A stretch of DNA of 64,000 nt, from contig CM056742.1 in the NCBI GenBank assembly GCA_029851415.1, positions 9,775,736 to 9,839,735 on the forward strand. Direction: 5' to 3'. Numbering within the stretch: the first letter of the stretch is position 1; every line of letters starts with the position of its first letter. Positions 33,509 to 43,157 of the stretch are shown here, in pieces. Below the pieces are notes generated by a model that saw only the letters and a program-made list of their open reading frames with translations, did not search any database and was not told where the DNA came from. The DNA is from Eretmocerus hayati. Lineage: Eukaryota > Arthropoda > Insecta > Hymenoptera > Aphelinidae. The translations under genes and the position numbers were made by a program.

Positions 33509-35107
33509 CTACTTTTTTGGGGCATTTGACTTGTCATCTTCCCATTTACAATTATCAGGCTCATGACATTTTCTTGCATCCGACCTATGTCTGAAGTGTA
33601 TGTAGCACAAATAATTTGGACCCTTGAATCTCTCGAAAGGTATATGACGTAATTTATTTGATGGCGTATTGCTACGTGAACGTGATCTAGATCCATTGCT
33701 TGACTGTGAACTTGATCGTGAACGTGATCTGCTTGATGCTTCTTTCATCGCGGTGATCTCAGCGCTTAAACTAGTCACTTTTTCAATCAACTCGCGGATC
33801 AATGATTCTGATTTGTACTTATCATTTGAGGCTGATGCTACCGAAGGATAGTTTTCAGGATTGTCCTCATAAATTGCATCGGCAATACTTGCAAGTTTGT
33901 CTAAATCTGAATATTCAGAAGCGATAAGCGCATTTCTATATCTCTTATCTAATTTTTCTATAAAAATCGATCTAAGAACGTTATCATCGCACGCATGTTT
34001 ATTCAGCGATCGCAAGCGATAAAGAATTTGGGATGGTTTTCCCTCTTGAGAGACGTCACCCTTTAGCAACTTTCTCAGAGTCCTTTCATCGGATTCTGAG
34101 AAGGTTTTGAGTATTCGTTCTCGAACTAAATCATAAATATTGGGAGGCCTTTCACCTTGTACCAGATCTTTGATTGCTGTAACTAATTCAGCTGTTAACC
34201 TAGGAATGATATAATTGACTTTGGACCTTTGATCTGTTATGCCATATGTTTCAAAAGCCGCGTCACATTGGAAGAACCATATTGCAGGGTCATCAGATTT
34301 GAAGTCTGGGAGTTTTGGATCCCGCGGATAAACATGTGATGCTTGTGGCTCCGTTTGCTTTACCCCATTTGTTGCTGAATTTTGACTTTCAATAAGTACT
34401 GACGGAGGCAAACTTGCGCCTGAAACTTGCGCTGCTGTGCTACCAGTTGCCCCGCTATTCCATTCATTATTAATAACCCCATTTGTATTGTTAGTAACTA
34501 CATTCTCAGAACCGTTCTGCTTTTCAGTGCTAACTTGTGGATTCTGTAAGCTTTTTGCCAATTCAAGAAATTTAGCATTCATTGTGTTTGTTAATAAATC
34601 ATTCAAAGAAGTAGACATGAGATTCATACTATCTTTCACTTGAAGAGCGATTTCATTACGCTTTTTTTCATCAAGTGCAGCATTGACATTACCGGAAGTG
34701 GCACCCCCAGCTGTTGTTTGTTGATTTGAAAGTTCATCATGATTTTCCCCGTTCATTCTCGACTTTTCACTGCTATCCGCACTATTCAAAAAATCAGAGC
34801 TATTTGAAATATTTGATGGATTGACAACACTCAAAGGTGAGGCACCTACTGAACTAGTTTGACTTGGTGTTAAATCAGTTTGATCTGAAGGATCTGTTGG
34901 CTCAATCAGACTTGAATCATTTGCAGGGACAATTTCAAGAACAGTTCTATCATGATCCGTTAAAGTTCTAGAAAGATCAATTTCATCTTCTTCAGAAAGA
35001 TTATCCTCGGATTTATCCTCGAGATCACTATCGTATGATGCGCCGCTGCGCGTTCTTTTACGCTCAAAACTTTCGCTGTCGTCGGACATGTAATGTAACG
35101 GTGTCAC
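33509..35107 (-). CDS. gag: gag polyprotein of the Ty3/gypsy element
   Basis: 532 residues. The N-terminal third is acidic and Ser/Asn-rich. The central part carries the capsid-like segment (AIWFFQCDAAFETYGITDQ, then a helix-rich region with RSKVNYIIPRLTAELVTAI and RILKTFSESDERTLRKLL), typical of Ty3/gypsy Gag of the insect type. Near the C-terminus is an Arg/Ser-rich stretch (SRSRSRSSSQSS) followed by LCYIHFRHRSDARKCHEPD, a Cys/His cluster that replaces the classic CCHC knuckle. It ends in a TAG directly after the slippery site. The start is the first Met of the open frame, just above a TE leader. Intact. Confidence 0.92.
   Translation of the reverse strand: MTPLHYMSDDSESFERKRTRSGASYDSDLEDKSEDNLSEEDEIDLSRTLTDHDRTVLEIVPANDSSLIEPTDPSDQTDLTPSQTSSVGASPLSVVNPSNISNSSDFLNSADSSEKSRMNGENHDELSNQQTTAGGATSGNVNAALDEKKRNEIALQVKDSMNLMSTSLNDLLTNTMNAKFLELAKSLQNPQVSTEKQNGSENVVTNNTNGVINNEWNSGATGSTAAQVSGASLPPSVLIESQNSATNGVKQTEPQASHVYPRDPKLPDFKSDDPAIWFFQCDAAFETYGITDQRSKVNYIIPRLTAELVTAIKDLVQGERPPNIYDLVRERILKTFSESDERTLRKLLKGDVSQEGKPSQILYRLRSLNKHACDDNVLRSIFIEKLDKRYRNALIASEYSDLDKLASIADAIYEDNPENYPSVASASNDKYKSESLIRELIEKVTSLSAEITAMKEASSRSRSRSSSQSSNGSRSRSRSNTPSNKLRHIPFERFKGPNYLCYIHFRHRSDARKCHEPDNCKWEDDKSNAPKK
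33512..33518 (-). promoter_or_regulatory. -1 frameshift slippery site AAAAAAG at the gag-pol junction
   Basis: On the minus strand gag reads CCA-AAA-AAG-TAG. The heptamer A-AAA-AAG is in the correct register for simultaneous -1 slippage and directly precedes the gag stop. The -1 frame continues through GTA GAT ATG into pol. This is the standard X-XXY-YYZ arrangement; a downstream stimulatory structure was not modelled. Confidence 0.8.
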
Positions 35108-35763
35108 GTGTATATGTATATGTTATAAATTTCACTCTACGTGCACTGCAAGTGCTCACAGCTCCTCAGAGCAAAATGTTCTGTATGTGTCGGACTATGA
35201 GGATTACAGATGAATTACAATTGAGCAAGTTCCTCATGTCCCGCGCGCAAATAAAGTAAATAAGGAAAGAAATCTTGAAATACGTTGATTCAATCATTCA
35301 ACTCTAGCGCAAGGTCATGTTTGTTGTGCTGACGCTATTAGACCCGCGCAAAATTTTTCTCGCAACGCCGCACAAAATGGCGTTCGAAAATTCAAAACCG
35401 CGTGGCACTTCGTATTTTCTAAGCGACATCCGCTGCGCATGAAATACCTCTTATTGTGATCGTCGATTCACGTTGTGATGCTCGTAGCTCGTAGACTGCG
35501 ATGACTCGAAGCGTAGAGATGTTGGTGATGCTGCGACGGCGATGGTGCTCGACGTTGCTGATGAGGTGTTGAGCGGCAGTTGGCGCGCGTTGCCAACGGC
35601 TATCGACGTTGCTCGATGGCCGGCGCGGTGCCGTCGTACCTCGTTGAGCTAAAGATAAGCTCGTCGTCGCCGCCTATGCCCCCAGGCCTCGATGTCGTTG
35701 GGCCAGGTGGCCTTACTGCTATAACGGCTGAGAGTTGCCGTGTTGTAATACTTTTCGCTTTGA

Positions 35764-36135
35764 GCCGGGAATTATCAGGCCGCCGCCAATTAGACGGACC
35801 TACCCGTGCCCAAGCAGTTTTGAATTGGGTACTGATGAATATTGGTATGCACCAGGAATTATCAGGCCGTCGCCGGGTTGACGCGCCTACCTGGGCGCAT
35901 ACTCAAATTTCGAACTGGGTACTGGTAAATGCTGGTATGCACCAGGAATTATCAGGTCGTCGCCAGGTTGACGAGCCTACCTGAGTGCATACTCAAGATA
36001 CTTAGCGTCGCTTGGGTACAATCCGCAGCCACCCAGTTGACTGGTTATGCCCCAAAGCGTAAGCTGCAATGTGATGTGCCCCGGGAATTATCAGGCTGTC
36101 GCCAAGTTGACCGGCCTACCCGAGAGCACACGTGA
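35764..36135. repeat. four imperfect tandem repeats (about 90 bp) in the 5' leader
   Basis: Each copy starts ggaattatcaggycgycgcc and continues to cctacc and, in two copies, gcatactcaa. Starts are near 35767, 35855, 35945 and 36084; the last spacing is longer because of an extra segment. The repeats lie between the 5' LTR and gag, the same position as the insulator repeats of Drosophila gypsy. Function unproven. Confidence 0.75.
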
Positions 36136-36440
36136 TTTTAAAATTTTTGGCTACCTCAACGGCGGTAAAAAGTTCCGCGGGCGCCATTACCTTGCTGCGA
36201 ATTTCGCATTTTCTTATCTGCATCGGAGATCCCACTTACTGAGATGTAAAGTTGCTGCCCCTTGCTGCTTGCCAATATATTTGGCTGTAACAGATGAGGT
36301 GCTCGTTGATGTCGTCTCGAGCAGCACTCCGGAGTCGTAGACGCCGTATACAGGGCCACGCGAGCTGTGCTCTCCCGCGCTGCTCCGATGTGTAGGTTAG
36401 TTCGGCTGGATCTGCTGGAGTCCACGCCGGGCCTCTTCTT

Positions 36441-36458
36441 CTAGCTCGGGGTCACCAA
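36441..36458 (-). promoter_or_regulatory. primer binding site of the Ty3/gypsy element
   Basis: Directly inside the 5' LTR the minus strand reads ttggtgaccccgagctag. The tggtgaccccga core has the form of a tRNA 3'-end complement; the tRNA was not identified from sequence alone. Confidence 0.6.
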
Positions 36459-36654
36459 TGTGGGGAACTAAACCTTCCCCAAGGTGGTCTTGGTGTTCAC
36501 AGAACGAGGCCGGCACTTTTTAGACTGCTGGATTTATTTATTCTAATACAATATTTACAGGAATATTTACAGCTAGAGTGCTTGAGCTGATATTCGCTCG
36601 ACACTCGTTATTGCGAGACTGATCGTCTCAACGCTCGCCCGCGACTCATCCCCG
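36459..36654 (-). repeat. 5' LTR, truncated at the foldback junction
   Basis: Matches the first 196 of 256 bases of the 3' LTR, then changes abruptly within catccccg|gttaggttag into the foldback arm. The missing 60 bases include the U3 terminus, so this LTR has lost its outer end together with any target duplication. Confidence 0.88.
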
Positions 36655-37227
36655 GTTAGGTTAGTCTTTCGAAGTTTGCGGGTAAAATTGAATTGATCCA
36701 GAATACAGAATTAGAAAATATATCTCTGAGCATTTCCTTCAAGTTTGGTTATGAATAAATGGATAACCATTCATCCATAACCAAATTCAGAGGTTTATGA
36801 ACATGTATGTTGAATTTTGATGTTACTGGCATCAAGATAATAGCCCTATAAAATATCATGTCAGTACGGAGGAGCTATCTGCTCCAGTCCAATCATGTAC
36901 AGCGTGTATCTTCACAAGCAGAGGATGCATATCTCATGGTGCAAACATGCAACTGGTCCCTGTGTGCGTTCCTAAGGGATATGTGCTAAAAGTATCAACT
37001 CAATAAAATTAGTCGCACAACACTGGAATGAGTTGCTACATACAGATTTCTGTATACATTTAGTAACCGAGACTGAGATGACTCTCATTTTCATCACGCT
37101 GCACTTTTGAAAATTGTGCAGTATGTAGCTGCAATTTTCACCTATATATTTTCTTACAGTCTGAATTGTCTGATTCTGTGAACTCATTCCAAGATGGGAA
37201 AATGGAAATTCATCAGAGTGATCAGAC
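36655..37227. repeat. foldback arm, left inner part
   Basis: Inverted copy of 37657-38230: gttaggttagtctttcgaag through to agtgatcagac. Near-identical by eye, with few mismatches (for example ttcatcagagtg against the complement of cactctaatgca). Confidence 0.92.
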
Positions 37228-37656
37228 CCACGGACTGGATCAGACACAGGGATGATCCCAATTGTAAAAATAGGGTGTAAACTAGCTCCAGCCCAGGTGG
37301 TTCTTATGAACGGAGAGAAGAGAACCACGCCACAGGGTGACCATGTTGGTCTGCATTTTGGAGTTGAAGATAGAATAGGAATTGATGCGAATGAACGTTA
37401 GTGGGATTAATCCTGTCTCTTTGATTTACTCATAATTATGGTAACATTGTGTACCCATTGGTGTATAATCAATGACACCATTGGTAGTATGAGCGGTCAG
37501 CTGTCCAACCACATTGTAAGTCAAGCTCTGCGTTGATTTAGATGGGAACGCAGATCCAACATGGTGGCCCTGTGGCGTAGTGCTCTTATTCTCTCCGTGC
37601 ACGAGAACACCATGGCATCACCAGGGCTTGTGCTGGTTGACACCTTATTATTGCTA

Positions 37657-38342
37657 GTCTGATCACTCTAATGCATTTCCATTTTCCCATCTTGGAATGA
37701 GTTCACAGAATCAGACAATTCAGACTGTAAGAAAATATATAGGTGAAAATTGCAGCTACATACTGCACAATTTTCAAAAGTGCAGCGTGATGAAAATGAG
37801 AGTCATCTCAGTCTCGGTTACTAAATGTATACAGAAATCTGTATGTAGCAACTCATTCCAGTGTTGTGCGACTAATTTTATTGAGTTGATACTTTTAGCA
37901 CATATCCCTTAGGAACGCACACAGGGACCAGTTGCATGTTTGCACCATGAGATATGCATCCTCTGCTTGTGAAGATACACGCTGTACATGATTGGACTGG
38001 AGCAGATAGCTCCTCCGTACTGCCATGATATTTTGTAGGGCTATTATCTTGATGCCAATAACATCAAAATTCAACATACATGTTCATAAACCTCTGAATT
38101 TGGTTATGGATGAATGGTTATCCATTTATTCATAACCAAACTTGAAGGAAATGCTCAGAGATATATTTTCTAATTCTGTATTCTGGATCAATTCAATTTT
38201 ACCCGCAAACTTCGAAAGACTAACCTAACATCATGCACAATGAACAGGATCGCGAGGAACGCACGAACTGCCGTAAGCAGTAGTCGTTTTACCGTAGTCG
38301 CGCGCCTAAGCTTGCGGCGTTTACAAGTGACGCATTTTTAAA
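37657..38342. repeat. foldback arm, right (complete)
   Basis: Uninterrupted arm. Its complement runs from the outer end (gggggtttattttaaaaatg) through cgcgatcctgttcattgtgc to gttaggttag and the inner end. Acts as the reference for what the left arm looked like before the retrotransposon inserted. Confidence 0.9.
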
Positions 38343-39034
38343 ATAAACCCCCTGGGACTCGGCTCCCTCGACCATTTACTGCTAGGAGAACTGAGCTTCT
38401 GGTATTACTTTTATTGAGCTGAGTCACCTTGGTGTCCCAACTCTGGGGTCTGGTAAACCCCTGGCCCCAGTAAATGCTAGCCAGAGGTTGGAGCTCGTCG
38501 AATCCTGCTTTGGATCAGCTAGTTACGGAAATTACACATAACCCGGCTCAAATCAGAGAATCTTTGATTTGAACTCTTCAATCTCTCCTCAAATCCGATG
38601 AGCTGCATATGCATGCATATGCATTATTTGTGGATACACCCATATCCAACCAGTGGTTGGGTACGAAATTTAACCAATTGATTGGTTAACAATTCCAACC
38701 ACTAGTTGTGGTTAAGACGGTAACCATTTAGGAGCCATTTTCTTCATTATAGTGGGGTCAGAGCAAATGTCACGAAAAGTGGATTCATGATCAAGTTCAT
38801 CACAATTCCACGATGGCAAATCAAAGAAGAAAAAAATAGAGAGTAACGAAAAGAGAAATGATGCTACCGTATAGCGGACAACGGGTGCCGCGGTACATTT
38901 CAGCCCCGTGGTGAAAGATTGGACCGGGAAGGTTTCTTATACTTCAGGATTCGAAAATTCCCACTCACGAGTTCAGTACTGAATTGCTAACACTCTTGAC
39001 TTGAAAATGGGAGGACCTAATTCTTCTGGAAGTA
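38343..39034. other. intergenic, possibly continued outer foldback sequence
   Basis: Sequence just outside the right arm (gactcggctccctcg, repeated atttactgctag / agtaaatgctagcc) has internal inverted words and weak similarity to 28640-28726, so the element may extend outward. Nothing else recognised. Confidence 0.35.
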
Positions 39035-39752
39035 CAGGGGTCCCTCCTTTTACGCGGGGGCGTGGAAAAATAACGCGTATTTTTCCGGAAACCTTGCTAT
39101 GTGGAGTTCCCTTTCTCAACTCTGAAAATTGATAATACCTTAGACTGGTAAACGAGGCTATTCAGCTTGAAAATCAAATTATTTCTGTAAAATTGAGTAG
39201 TCGAGTCTGTACATACGCCATGAGCAATTAATAGAACTTTCGACCATCATAATATATATAACTACGTGATTGCAGTTTCCCGGATCGCTGCCACTGGTTG
39301 AGGTTAACTCAATAAAATTCCTCATAGTGGAAAATGTTCCGAAAATGTTGCAACCGCCTATAAGAATTGAACTTAATAAAAAAAACTCGTTTCCCGATTC
39401 AATGAAGGTTTCTGGAGGAATATTGAAGCAGACATCAAAAGCTTTTCATTACATCTCTCTTGCTTGTCAGAACATTCGATTTTTGACTCAGAGTAGCCAA
39501 CACTTGGTTAAGACTGCTATATCACTAAAATCGTCAAGATGTACGAAAAAACGATACAAGTTCAGCTGGATTATCTATAAGTTGAAATATTTCAACATTA
39601 GAAAAATTTTCATCATCGAGGGAAACGAAATTGCGTAAAACTCGCGTAAAATGAGACTTCTTCCGCGTGAAAGAATTACGTAACGCAAACCAACCAATCG
39701 CGTAAAATGAAATCTGCGTAAAATGAATACGCGTAAACGAAGGACTCCTATG
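39035..39752. mobile_element. TA-flanked MITE with repeated gcgtaaaatga
   Basis: The left end cagggg-tccctccttttacgcg pairs with the complement of cgcgtaaacgaaggactcctatg at the right. TA lies at 39033-39034 and 39753-39754. Near the right end gcgtaaaatga or gcgtaaaactc occurs about five times. Ending and target fit a pogo/Tc1-type MITE. No transposase. Confidence 0.68.
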
Positions 39753-40438
39753 TACAAAAAACTTGTGTGCAATTGGTAGTAGATTTGGAGAACAGAGAAA
39801 TTGAGTCAAAATGAAAGGTAAATATCCAATGATTCGTATTTGCGAGTATTAGGTATTTGAAACATCATGAGTAGCACTCACGCGATCACTCATGTTATGT
39901 TATGCACTTTCTCATGAGACAGTGCAGAAGTTTAGCAAAAACATGATTTGGAAATGAAATTTGTTTCTTAACCATACGATAGTATTTATTATTCCTCAAA
40001 TTAGTATACTACACTTGTCTATTGTACTACATTTGTCTATCGATATCTTCAAGAGACCTGGAAATGTCTTTCCCGGCAGATCACAGGAGACTGATTTCTT
40101 CCTCACAGGCGGAGCAATGCTATAATCTGGAATCAAATTTGAATTGAGCTTATCATGAATTCGCTATAGATTCTCCAATCAGTTGAACTTAATCGAAATC
40201 TTAAGACATGGATGACGAAAGATTTGAATCTTGAGAAAGACATTTCATAGCTTTCCGCACGGAACCATCGTGTTTCCGTCGGCCTATGTAGACGGATAAA
40301 CGCTGTTTCCTTAGTCAGGCGATAAAGTCCATAGTTTACCGTGTGCGAAAAACGATTTTCTTCACGAAACGAGTCTTGGGCGTCAGCTTGTATAGGTACA
40401 TGAATGTTTCATGAGTGTTCAACTTATTCTGTCTACTT
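39753..40438. other. downstream of the minus-strand gene, nothing recognised
   Basis: AT-rich. Would contain the 3' UTR of the 40439-42160 gene on the minus strand; no other signal seen. Confidence 0.35.
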
Positions 40439-42160
40439 CTATTTTAAGACATTTGCTTCGGCACCAAAAATCGCAGTACCGTCTTTGTGTCTGACGGGTT
40501 CCACGCATAGGACGCGTGCAGTGTAATTTTCCATTAGACAAAACTCTTCAGCATACAGAAAGAGACAATTCGTCGAAGCAGGCGTGTTAATGTCATATTT
40601 TCGGACCTGTTCACAAGGACGTACAAGGAAATTTCCTAAGAGAACTACATTCACAAGTAGTCGAGCACGGAAAAGATAGTTTAACGGATTCTGATAAGAA
40701 CTTGCTCAAACTTGAAAAGATAATCGCAATTCTTATAGAATTTTGGTTTAATCCCTTGATGAAGACTTTGGAGATTTAATACGGTTTGAAATAGAAGACG
40801 ATCTGCTCCGAATAGCTTGTCCATTTGATCATATTCTCCCCGTAATGACAAGGTACTGAAATGAGGAACGAAAAGTCTCAAAGCTGTAGATTTTCTAAGG
40901 CGATGCGAACTCCGATGATTTATACTGAAGAAAAAATTATCTACCCAAAAAAGTAGCTGAAATCATCATTCAATGATGCTCTAGACTGTCACATTAGCTG
41001 TAATGATTCAGGTTATAGGTTGAAAATGACGAAAAATTCACCAACCTTGTCCCGAAATTCGCTAGATTTTTCGGCTGCGTCCGATACACAATTTATTAAC
41101 TTGGCAGGGGGCGATGTCGCAAGATCTTTGAACAACTTGAGTTCGTAGTCTGGGCACTCGAAATTCAATGAATTTATTGGCAAATTTGTGTAATGGTCAT
41201 ACATTTCACATCATGATTAAGTTTCCTTTGAGATTATGCAATTGATAAAGACATGATGCTGTTCAATAATAATTATTGGATTACTCAATATTATATATTT
41301 CAGAATAGCATTCGATAAAGTCATCGCTTTGCAATATTGGCCGACTTTCAAACGTCGCGCTGCACGTGTTGTACGCGCTACGTAAGATGGGCTGATCTCA
41401 TAACAAGACTCGAACTCAATTAATTAACACTCAAAGATTAATGCACAACACAAATTTCGCGAATTACCCTTATCATGGCAAGCGATCAAAGTAATGATCG
41501 TATACAAAAAATACAGCACCTTAGAACACAACACGAAAAGCACTGCGTGTTTGCTCTAACAAAAACGATCCGTTAAAAATGCATGATGCCGTGTCCGTCA
41601 ACACTGCCCATGCAGCTATAAAAAAAAGTTACTCGGGATAAGTAATTGAGTCAGAGAATAAGGCACTACTAACTTTCATTACAACTGTAGCAGACAACAC
41701 GAGTATTCACTGTAATACTTTTGGGTTAACTGCTAATCATTACACGTCTAGCATTACACTGGAATGCCATACTTTGCGCAAGAGTTACGAAAACCACGAA
41801 GGTTTACAAAAAATTCCAAATAGACGAATAAAATAAAATTCACAATATCTCTGCTACCCCCCGGTTACAGTCTGTACACAACTTCTGTTAGAGATTATAT
41901 ATATATATATATATATAAACACACACACACACATTCGAATTAAGATATTTTCTTGCGTAATATCTTACCAATCCTAATCAGATTGAAGCATACTCAGCTT
42001 ACATTATACGTTCTTACACAACGAGATGATCTCTTACCTTATCTTTGAGGTAGGACTCAACATCGTAGGTCTTGAAGATTTTCAACAGTGAGGGTAGCAA
42101 TTGTGCATTGACTGCTACAATTATCAATACAAAAATTAATATGGAACATCGTAAACTCAT
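40439..42160 (-). CDS. four-exon gene for a secreted cysteine-containing protein, family unknown
   Basis: Proposed exons (minus strand): 42038-42160, 41042-41156, 40702-40883 and 40439-40606; total 195 residues and stop, all phases compatible (0, 1, 0). Exon 1 encodes a signal peptide (MSLRCSILIFVLIIVAVNAQ) and ends at aag|gtaaga. Exon 2 opens at a Cys (CPDYELKLFKDL) and ends at gttg|gtgaat. Exon 3 follows ctacag| and contains YKNC. Exon 4 follows a pyrimidine-rich tract and gaacag|, has three Cys (NCLF, FCL, LCV) and a likely N-glycosylation site (NYT), and ends ANVLK. Intron 3 is 95 bases with a weak donor (caa|gttctt). Exons 1-2 are mirrored by the gene at 27178-28018. The protein is predicted extracellular; I do not recognise the family and give no enzymatic role. 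Confidence 0.62.
41895..41934. repeat. (TA)n(CA)n microsatellite
   Basis: About eleven ta units followed by about eight ac units, in the intron between exons 1 and 2 of the 42160 gene. Confidence 0.95.
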
Positions 42161-42208
42161 ATTGATGAAAAATGAGTTATGAGGTTTTCATAAAATTCTA
42201 TATCCTCC

Positions 42209-43157
42209 TCGTGCACCCACCTAACATGATATGGGTGATTATGAGATAACTTAGGTATTTCGAGGGCAAAAACGGCGGAAGTTGGGATTTGGACCAAAAA
42301 TTGACTAGTTGAAATATCGCCGCAATCTGACTGCTCATAGGTGTTTTCCAATCTATCTGACATCCAAAAACAATTCCCAGGCGGGCATGAACTTTGGTCA
42401 ATTTACGTGAAAGATATCAGCGATTTTGGATATATTTTTGCCACGGTGAGGACGTTTTTTCCGTATACACAGCACTTTCTCACGGTGAGAGTTGGCTTTG
42501 GGAAAATTTTTGGACCCGAATGTTGCATAGTGCTCGAGAGCCAATGACCACGGTAAGAGCATCTCTTATTTTACAAAGGAACAATCGTCGATAAATCATC
42601 GCGCGAAGAGACTGTTCACGGCATTTCTCACTCTGTTGATGGTGAAATTTCGTTCTTTGGTGTGTTATCGATAATTTACCTTACCGATATTATAGAACCG
42701 TTTGAAGCGATTCGCTGACCCGGAGTCGAATTATCGAGAAGCATTCGAAAAATTTGCAAAATTCCAGGACAGAATGTCGGCTGTGTTTTGACTATTTTGA
42801 CGTGAGACTTGATACTCGATTTGTTCATGATATTAATTACCTTTTCATGAGTCAACTTTGATGTTTGAGTGATGCGGAACCGAGAAGGAATGAATATATC
42901 TCGGTAAACTACAATTTGGAATGTGCAACTCCAGTTTAGGACATGCCACGGTAAGGACATTTTCCCCACTTTTGGTAAGCTAAGGTCTACATGAGACTTA
43001 TATCTGCTCCCAAAATTATTGAGACATCTTCCTTCCACTGGAACACACCAGACATCACCGTTAGACACATCATATTTGGTTAATTGATATGAATGCAAGG
43101 TCAGGACATCGAATGCACAAGGTATCTCATAATCACCCATATCCCCATGTGGGCTCA
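42209..43157. mobile_element. MITE-like inverted-repeat element upstream of the secreted gene
   Basis: Left gatatgggtgattatgagata and right tatctcataatcacccatat are exact inverted copies; the flanking gcacccacc / tgtgggctc are weakly inverted too. The word ccacggtgagg or ccacggtaagg recurs internally near 42440, 42548 and 42950. Lies immediately 5' of the minus-strand gene start at 42160. The 160-codon frame on its minus strand is probably non-coding. Confidence 0.55.

Larger units (their letters stand above)
28833..36654 (-). mobile_element. Ty3/gypsy LTR retrotransposon, errantivirus-unlike (no env)
   Basis: Minus-strand element of about 7.8 kb: truncated 5' LTR (36459-36654), tandem-repeat leader, gag (33509-35107), pol in two frames (31056-33506 and 30127-31146), an AT-rich 3' tail and an intact 3' LTR (28833-29088). 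A purine-rich tract (acgggggggaatac, minus strand) abuts the 3' LTR as polypurine tract. Order PR-RT-RNaseH-IN is that of Ty3/gypsy. No env frame lies between pol and the 3' LTR. The two LTRs differ at about two places over 196 shared bases, so the insertion is fairly recent. The pol gene carries a frameshift within integrase. Confidence 0.93.
28727..38342. mobile_element. long foldback element split by a Ty3/gypsy insertion
   Basis: The left arm starts at 28727 (gggggtttattttaaaaatg) and runs to 28832, is interrupted by the LTR element (28833-36654), and resumes at 36655-37227. The right arm is 37657-38342, the inverted copy of both left pieces in continuous order. Only 16 bases of the right arm (38231-38246) have no counterpart on the left, evidently lost at the junction. 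Weaker inverted similarity continues inward, with ccacgccacagggtgaccatgttgg opposing its complement near 37560-37620. Arms are about 680 bp. No transposase was seen; open frames in the arms are the same sequence read twice. The outer limits could extend further. Confidence 0.85.

Noticed and set aside
36972..37912. Same 71-residue ORF on both strands (36972-37328 and 37697-37912), at first taken for a duplicated gene
   Set aside because: It is one sequence in the two arms of the foldback element; codon pattern is not protein-like.
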